Positions 59,597-64,000 of a stretch of DNA of 64,000 nucleotides are shown here, one piece after another (the first letter of the stretch is position 1; each line of letters opens with the position of its first letter). A program made the position numbers and the translations under genes. The stretch covers positions 124,001 to 188,000 of the forward strand of contig NZ_JAHYBZ010000002.1 of assembly GCF_019430885.1 (NCBI RefSeq). The letters are read 5' to 3'. The notes below the pieces were generated by a model that worked only from the letters and a program-made list of their open reading frames with translations, made no database searches and had not been told where the DNA came from. The stretch comes from Roseomonas alba. GTDB taxonomy: Bacteria; Pseudomonadota; Alphaproteobacteria; Acetobacterales; Acetobacteraceae.

Positions 59597-61279
59597 TCAG
59601 TCACCGAGGGCCACGCCCTCGCGCCGCGGATCCGAACCCCCGACCAGGCCGTCGGGCGTCACGCGAATGATCTGCAGGCCGGAATTCATCTCGGTGATGC
59701 GGACCTCATGGCCCATGGCGCGCAGCGCTGGGGCCAGGGCGGCGGCGGAGGTGTCGGCCTCGACCTCGATGGGACCGCCGAGCGTGCCGATATGGGGCAG
59801 GGCGGCGGCCTCCTGCGGGGTCATGCCCCAGTCGAGCAGCGCGACCAGCGACTGCGCGACATAGCCGATGATGCGGGCGCCGCCGGGCGATCCGGTGACC
59901 GCATACAGCTTGCCGTCGGCGTCGAGCACGATGGTGGGGGACATGGAGGAACGCGGGCGCTTGCCGCCCTCGACGCGGTTGGCGATGGGGCGGCCGTCGC
60001 GTTCGGGGGTGAAGGAGAAGTCGGTCAGCTCGTTGTTCAGCATGAAGCCCGCGACCATCAGGCGGGCGCCGAACAGGGCCTCGACCGTGGTGGTCATGGA
60101 CAGGGCGTTGCCGTCGGCGTCGACGATGGAGACCTGGCTGGTGCCGGCCTCGCGTTCCTGGGTCTGCGGGGCGTAGCGGGTCTCGCGCCAGGGCGGATTG
60201 CCGGCGCGGGCGGATGCGACGGCGCGGTCGCGGTCGAGGATCTGCGCGCGGGCCGTCAGATACGCCGCATCGGTCAGGCCGCGTGTCGGCACCGAGACGA
60301 AGTCGGGATCGGCGACATAGGCGTTGCGGTCGGCGAAGGCGAGGCGGCCGGCATCGCCCAGCCAATGCGCCGCCTCCACGCCATGGGGGTCGAGGGGGCG
60401 CATCGTCGTGTGCGCCAGCAGGCCGAGGATCTGCGCGACCGCGATGCCGCCCGACGACGGCGGCGGAAATCCGCAGACGCGGAAGCGGCGATAGGGGCTG
60501 CAGATCGCCTCCCGCCGCCGGGGCGCGTAGGTGGACAGGTCGGTCGCCGCCATCGCCCCCGGCAGGTGCGGATGGGTCGTGACGGCGGCGACAATGGCGT
60601 CGGCGATCGGCCCCTGGGCCATGGCCTGCGCGCCCTGCTCCGCGATGGCGCGCAAGGTTTCGGCCAGAGCGGGGTTGCGCAGGCGATGGCCTTGGGGGAG
60701 CGGCTCGCCGGCGGGCGAGAAGTAATAGGCGGCGGCATTGGCGTCGCGCTTCAGGTTCTCCGCATCGGCGGCGATGTCGCGCGCGAGGCGGGCGCTGATC
60801 GGGAAGCCCTCCTCGGCGAGGCGGATGGCGGGCGCGATCAGGCGCGGCCAGGGCAGGTGGCCGAGTTCGCGATGCGCCGCCGCCAGCATCGCGACCGTGC
60901 CCGGCACGCCCACGGACCGGCCGCTCGTCACGGCCTCCATGAAGGGCAGGGGGCGGCCGTCGCGCAGGAAGAGGTCGGGGGTCGCGGCGGCGGGGGCGGT
61001 CTCGCGCCCGTCCCAGGCGGTCAGGCGGCCGCTGCCGGCGGCGAAATGCAGCAGCAGGGCGCCGCCGCCGATGCCGGAGGATTGCGGCTCGACCAGCGTC
61101 AGGACCATCTGCACGGCGATGGCGGCATCAACCGCGTTGCCGCCGTCCCGCAGCACGCCGAGCCCGGCCTCGACCGCCAGCGGATGGCCGGCGGAGACCA
61201 TGAAGCGCCGGGCGGGCGTCTGGGCATTCGCGAATCCGGTGAAGAGGAGGAGCAGCAGGATGGCGCGGCGCAGGATCAT
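59597..61279 (-). CDS. ggt: Gamma-glutamyltransferase
   Basis: Encodes 560 residues: a signal peptide ([20 protein letters not shown]) and a full Ntn-hydrolase precursor. It cleaves gamma-glutamyl compounds such as glutathione in the periplasm and self-processes at a threonine, expected to be the first Thr of the TTT in [20 protein letters not shown]. Other family marks are [42 protein letters not shown] (here [18 protein letters not shown]) and [31 protein letters not shown]. With gshA at 17.5 kb it suggests active glutathione turnover. It is divergent from yraN, 17 bases between starts. Confidence 0.95.
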   Translation of the reverse strand: MILRRAILLLLLFTGFANAQTPARRFMVSAGHPLAVEAGLGVLRDGGNAVDAAIAVQMVLTLVEPQSSGIGGGALLLHFAAGSGRLTAWDGRETAPAAATPDLFLRDGRPLPFMEAVTSGRSVGVPGTVAMLAAAHRELGHLPWPRLIAPAIRLAEEGFPISARLARDIAADAENLKRDANAAAYYFSPAGEPLPQGHRLRNPALAETLRAIAEQGAQAMAQGPIADAIVAAVTTHPHLPGAMAATDLSTYAPRRREAICSPYRRFRVCGFPPPSSGGIAVAQILGLLAHTTMRPLDPHGVEAAHWLGDAGRLAFADRNAYVADPDFVSVPTRGLTDAAYLTARAQILDRDRAVASARAGNPPWRETRYAPQTQEREAGTSQVSIVDADGNALSMTTTVEALFGARLMVAGFMLNNELTDFSFTPERDGRPIANRVEGGKRPRSSMSPTIVLDADGKLYAVTGSPGGARIIGYVAQSLVALLDWGMTPQEAAALPHIGTLGGPIEVEADTSAAALAPALRAMGHEVRITEMNSGLQIIRVTPDGLVGGSDPRREGVALGD

Positions 61280-61296
61280 GGCGGCAGGATAGCGGC

Positions 61297-61689
61297 ATGA
61301 CCGGTTTCAACGAAGGAACGCGTCGCCTGCTGCGGGGACGCCGCGCGGAAGCCTCGGGCCGCGACGCGGAGGGCATCGCCGCACGGGCGCTGGCGGCGGA
61401 AGGCTGGGCGATCCTCGCGCAGCGCGCCCGCACGCCGGCAGGCGAGATTGATCTGGTCGCGGAACGCGACGGACTGCTGGCCTTCGTCGAGGTGAAGGCC
61501 CGGCCTTCCCTGGCCGAGGCTGCCTTCGCGCTCGGCCCGCGCCAGCGGGCGCGGCTCGTCGCGGCGGCGGAATGCTGGCTGGCGGTCCATCCCGGCCACG
61601 GGGAGGCGGGCATGCGGTTCGACGTGGTGATCGTGGCGGCGGACGGCACCGCCCGGCGCATAGCCGATGCCTTCCGGGTCGGGGAGTAG
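61297..61689 (+). CDS. yraN: YraN family endonuclease-like protein (UPF0102)
   Basis: Encodes 130 residues. The restriction-endonuclease-like core is evident: [49 protein letters not shown], in which GEIDLVA...VEVKAR supplies the Asp-Glu-Lys metal site. Function is uncertain; members are thought to act in DNA processing. Starts 17 bases from the divergent ggt start. The alpha-hydroxyacid oxidase gene follows after 61 bases. Confidence 0.92.
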   Translation: MTGFNEGTRRLLRGRRAEASGRDAEGIAARALAAEGWAILAQRARTPAGEIDLVAERDGLLAFVEVKARPSLAEAAFALGPRQRARLVAAAECWLAVHPGHGEAGMRFDVVIVAADGTARRIADAFRVGE

Positions 61690-61750
61690 CCGGCTGGCCA
61701 CCCGCCCCATTCCCGGCCAAAATCACCGTCCCAAGTGATCCCGGGATGAA

Positions 61751-62989
61751 ATGTCCATGACCGCCGAAGGTTCCGCGCAGTCCCGCGCCCCTGCCACCGC
61801 CCAGGCCCTGTCCCAGAAGCGCGCGGCGCCGCCGGTGCCCCCGAGCCTCGCGAAATTCCTGTCCCTCAACGATTTCGAGGTCGCGGCGAAGCGCCATTTG
61901 CCCAAGATGCTGCATGGCTACATGGCCGGCGGCGTCGAGACCGACTGGTCGCTCGAGGACAATCGCCGCGCCTTCGCCGAATACGGCTTCATCCCCCGCG
62001 TGCTGGTCGATGCCCGGGCGCGGCACACCCGGATGTCGCTGTTCGGCAAGGAATACGCGGCACCCTTCGGTATTCCGCCGATGGGGTCCTCGGCCCTGCT
62101 CGCCTATCGCGGCGACCTGGTGCTGACCGAGGCGGCGAAGGCGCGCAACATCCCGATGATCATGTCGGCCTCCTCGCTGATCAAGCTGGAGGAGATCGCC
62201 AAGGCGAACCCGGATGCCTGGTACCAGGCCTACCTGCCGGGCGAGCCGTCGCGCATCGAACCACTGGTCGACCGCGTCATCGCCGCGGGTTTCAAGACCT
62301 TCGTGCTGACGGTGGATGTGCAGGTCTCGTCCAACCGCGAGAACAACATCCGCAACGGCTATTCCATTCCGCTGAAGCCCAGCTTCAAGCTGTTCTGGCA
62401 GGGTGCGACGCACCCGCAATGGTCCTTCGGCACCTGGTTCCGGACGCTGAAGAACCACGGCATGCCGTATTTCGAGAACATGGATGCCGGGCGCGGCCCG
62501 CCCATCCTGTCGCGCGAGCTGGAGCGCGCCTTCGGGGCGCGCGACGGCCTGTCCTGGCCGCATCTGGAACTGATCCGTAGGCGCTTCCCCGGCAAGGTGC
62601 TGATCAAGGGCGTGCTGCACCCTGACGATGTGGTGCGCGCGAAGGAGATCGGCGTCGACGGCGTCATGGTGTCGAACCATGGCGGCCGGCAGCTCGATGG
62701 CGCGGTGTCCGGCCTGCGCATGCTGCCCGAGATCGTGAAGGTCGCCGGCGGCATGCCCGTCATCTATGACGGCGGGGTGCGGCGCGGGACGGATGTCTTG
62801 AAGGCCTATGCGCTCGGCGCGTCCTTCGTCTTCGTGGGACGGCCGATGCTCTGCGCGGCCGCAGTGCGCGGGCAGCCCGGCGTGGAGCGCGCGATCGATC
62901 TGCTGCAGGAGGAGATCAACCGCGACCTGGCGCTGATCGGGGCGAATACGATCCCCGAGATCGGTCCGGAATTCCTGACGAAGGTGTAA
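61751..62989 (+). CDS. FMN-dependent alpha-hydroxyacid oxidase/dehydrogenase (lactate/mandelate type)
   Basis: Encodes 412 residues from an ATG at 61751 (61757 also possible). The TIM-barrel flavoprotein signature is complete: LSLNDFEVAAKRHLPKMLHGYMAGGVETD, the FMN strand IPPMGSSALLAYRGD, the catalytic His and substrate Arg in VSNHGGRQLDGAVSG, and YDGGVRRGTDVLKAYALGASFVFVGRP. It oxidises an L-2-hydroxy acid (lactate, glycolate or mandelate) with transfer to quinone or oxygen. There is no membrane segment clear enough to decide. Substrate not determined. The LLM monooxygenase gene ends 3 bases beyond its stop on the other strand. Confidence 0.93.
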   Translation: MSMTAEGSAQSRAPATAQALSQKRAAPPVPPSLAKFLSLNDFEVAAKRHLPKMLHGYMAGGVETDWSLEDNRRAFAEYGFIPRVLVDARARHTRMSLFGKEYAAPFGIPPMGSSALLAYRGDLVLTEAAKARNIPMIMSASSLIKLEEIAKANPDAWYQAYLPGEPSRIEPLVDRVIAAGFKTFVLTVDVQVSSNRENNIRNGYSIPLKPSFKLFWQGATHPQWSFGTWFRTLKNHGMPYFENMDAGRGPPILSRELERAFGARDGLSWPHLELIRRRFPGKVLIKGVLHPDDVVRAKEIGVDGVMVSNHGGRQLDGAVSGLRMLPEIVKVAGGMPVIYDGGVRRGTDVLKAYALGASFVFVGRPMLCAAAVRGQPGVERAIDLLQEEINRDLALIGANTIPEIGPEFLTKV

Positions 62990-62992
62990 TGC

Positions 62993-64000
62993 CTATCGGC
63001 TGAAGCGGTCGGGTGGCCGCTTCAGCCCGAGATTCTCGCGCAGCGTGCGGCCTTCGTATTCGGTGCGGAACAGGCCGCGACGCTGGAGCTCGGGGATCAC
63101 CAGCCGGGTGAAGCGTTCGAGCCCGGTGGGCACGACCGGGGCGGCGACCATGAAGCCGTCGCAGCCCTGGCCGCGATACCATTGCTCCATCACGTCGGCG
63201 ACCTGGATGGGATCGCCCTTGAACATGTTGCCGGCCATCTGCGGCAGGATGCGGCGCGAGGTCTGGCGCACCGTCAGGCCCTGTTCCAGCGCGACGTTCA
63301 GGATCGCCTGGCCGATGCCGGTCGGCCCGGCATAGCGGCCGTCGAAATCCGGCATCGGTTCGTCGAGCGGATACCGCTTCATGTCCTGGCCCATCATCTT
63401 CGACAGGTAGTCCACGCCCACCGCGACCGGCACCAGATCGTCCAGCGCGCCGGCAAGATCCTCGGCTTCCTGTGCCGTCTCGCCCACGAAGATCGTCACG
63501 CCGCTGAGGATCTTCAGGTCGTCGGGCGCGCGACCGTACTTCGCCAGCCGACCCTTGATGTCGGCATAGAGCGTCTGGGCGGCGGGCAGCGATCCCTCGA
63601 TGGCGAAGACGCAGTCGGAATGGCGTGCGGCAAGATCCTTGCCTGTCTCGGACTGTCCTGCCGAAAAGCCGACGGGATGGCCCTGCGGCGGGCGCGGCGC
63701 GTTGAGCGGACCCGCGACCTGGAAATGCGGGCCCTTGTGATTGAGCGCGTGCACCTTGTCGGGGTGCAGGAAGCGGCCGGAGGCCTTGTCCTGCGGGAAG
63801 GCGTCATCGGCCCAGGAATCCCAAAGCCCCTTCACGACCTCGGCGAATTCATTGGCGCGTTCGTAGCGCGTGGGGCGCGCGACATGCTCCTCGCGCGAGA
63901 AGTTCAGCGCATCGCCGGGGTTGGAGGTGGTGACGAGGTTCCACCCCGCGCGTCCGCCGCTGATGTGGTCGAGCGAAGCGAAGCGCCGGGCAACGTGGAA
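62993..64000 (-). CDS. LLM-class flavin-dependent monooxygenase (NtaA/SnaA/DszA type), N-terminus beyond window
   Basis: The frame is open to the window end; 335 C-terminal residues are visible of about 440-460. The segment ISGGRAGWNLVTTSNPGDALNFSREEH and the following RYERANEFAEVVKGLWDSW, FQVAGPLNAPRPPQGHPVGFSAGQSETGKDLAARHSD and PLDEPMPDF blocks are diagnostic for the NtaA/SnaA/DszA group of FMNH2-dependent monooxygenases. These act on nitrilotriacetate, dibenzothiophene sulfone, pristinamycin or other heterocycles and need a separate flavin reductase. No reductase lies in the window. It is convergent with the hydroxyacid oxidase. Confidence 0.93.
   Translation of the reverse strand, partial: FHVARRFASLDHISGGRAGWNLVTTSNPGDALNFSREEHVARPTRYERANEFAEVVKGLWDSWADDAFPQDKASGRFLHPDKVHALNHKGPHFQVAGPLNAPRPPQGHPVGFSAGQSETGKDLAARHSDCVFAIEGSLPAAQTLYADIKGRLAKYGRAPDDLKILSGVTIFVGETAQEAEDLAGALDDLVPVAVGVDYLSKMMGQDMKRYPLDEPMPDFDGRYAGPTGIGQAILNVALEQGLTVRQTSRRILPQMAGNMFKGDPIQVADVMEQWYRGQGCDGFMVAAPVVPTGLERFTRLVIPELQRRGLFRTEYEGRTLRENLGLKRPPDRFSR

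Overview
The window looks like chromosome from a GC-rich alphaproteobacterium of the Acetobacteraceae, close to Roseomonas. This rests on very high GC, the gene orders glyQ-glyS-ppdK, ubiA-rsmE-gshA and tamA-tamB, a Bug/TctC-type solute receptor, and a Hint-domain protein of the alphaproteobacterial kind. It is inferred from protein character and gene order; no database was searched. I found no rRNA, tRNA, CRISPR array, phage or transposase gene.

Layout. 1-7.1 kb: a cut-off IlvD/Edd dehydratase, a small secreted protein, an exported alpha/beta hydrolase, a MATE exporter, an acyl-CoA dehydrogenase and a D-2-hydroxyacid dehydrogenase. 7.2-12.8 kb: a membrane flavocytochrome (ferric-reductase type), a MarR-EmrA-EmrB efflux operon and an unusual SDR. 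13.2-15.6 kb: a WD40-cytochrome c fusion, a secreted 20-residue-repeat protein and a methyltransferase. 15.8-20 kb: ubiA, rsmE, gshA and a muralytic-like protein. 20.2-26 kb: the glyQ / antitoxin-like small gene / glyS / ppdK operon. 26-31.2 kb: a dihydroorotase-like, nitroreductase and EamA transporter operon, plus a patatin and a HAD hydrolase. 31.7-37.5 kb: tamA-tamB. 37.5-45.6 kb: catabolic genes (M20 amidohydrolase, SnoaL-like protein, Bug receptor, butanediol-type dehydrogenase, HSL hydrolase) and a Pat-like acyltransferase. 45.6-47.8 kb: an AT-rich patch, a Hint protein and a repeat cluster. 47.8-52.5 kb: an XRE regulator, glyoxylate-handling genes glxR and hyi, and an AI-2E family protein. 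52.5-58.2 kb: a five-gene peptide/nickel-type ABC transporter operon. 58.2-64 kb: an atypical lipoprotein-like gene flanked by repeats, creA, ggt, yraN, a flavin alpha-hydroxyacid oxidase and a cut-off LLM flavin monooxygenase.

The most unusual aspect is the dispersed structured repeats. Family A is a MITE-like element of about 190-270 bp whose inverted ends each carry two hairpins (a GGAGGGGC/GCCCCTCC stem and a CCAAAGGCC/GGCCTTTGG stem). Family B is a palindrome of about 110-145 bp that tends to begin exactly at stop codons, including inside two operons. Family C is a unit of about 107 bp with TAGAGCA-type ends. These repeats fill almost every long intergenic gap, lie next to many gene 3' ends, supply a stop codon in one case and apparently supply the translated 5' end of the cytochrome gene in another. 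Other points of interest are a consensus promoter predicting a leaderless marR mRNA, an orphan VapB/PSK-like small protein coupled between glyQ and glyS, and divergent tamA/amidohydrolase start codons that share the same CATG.
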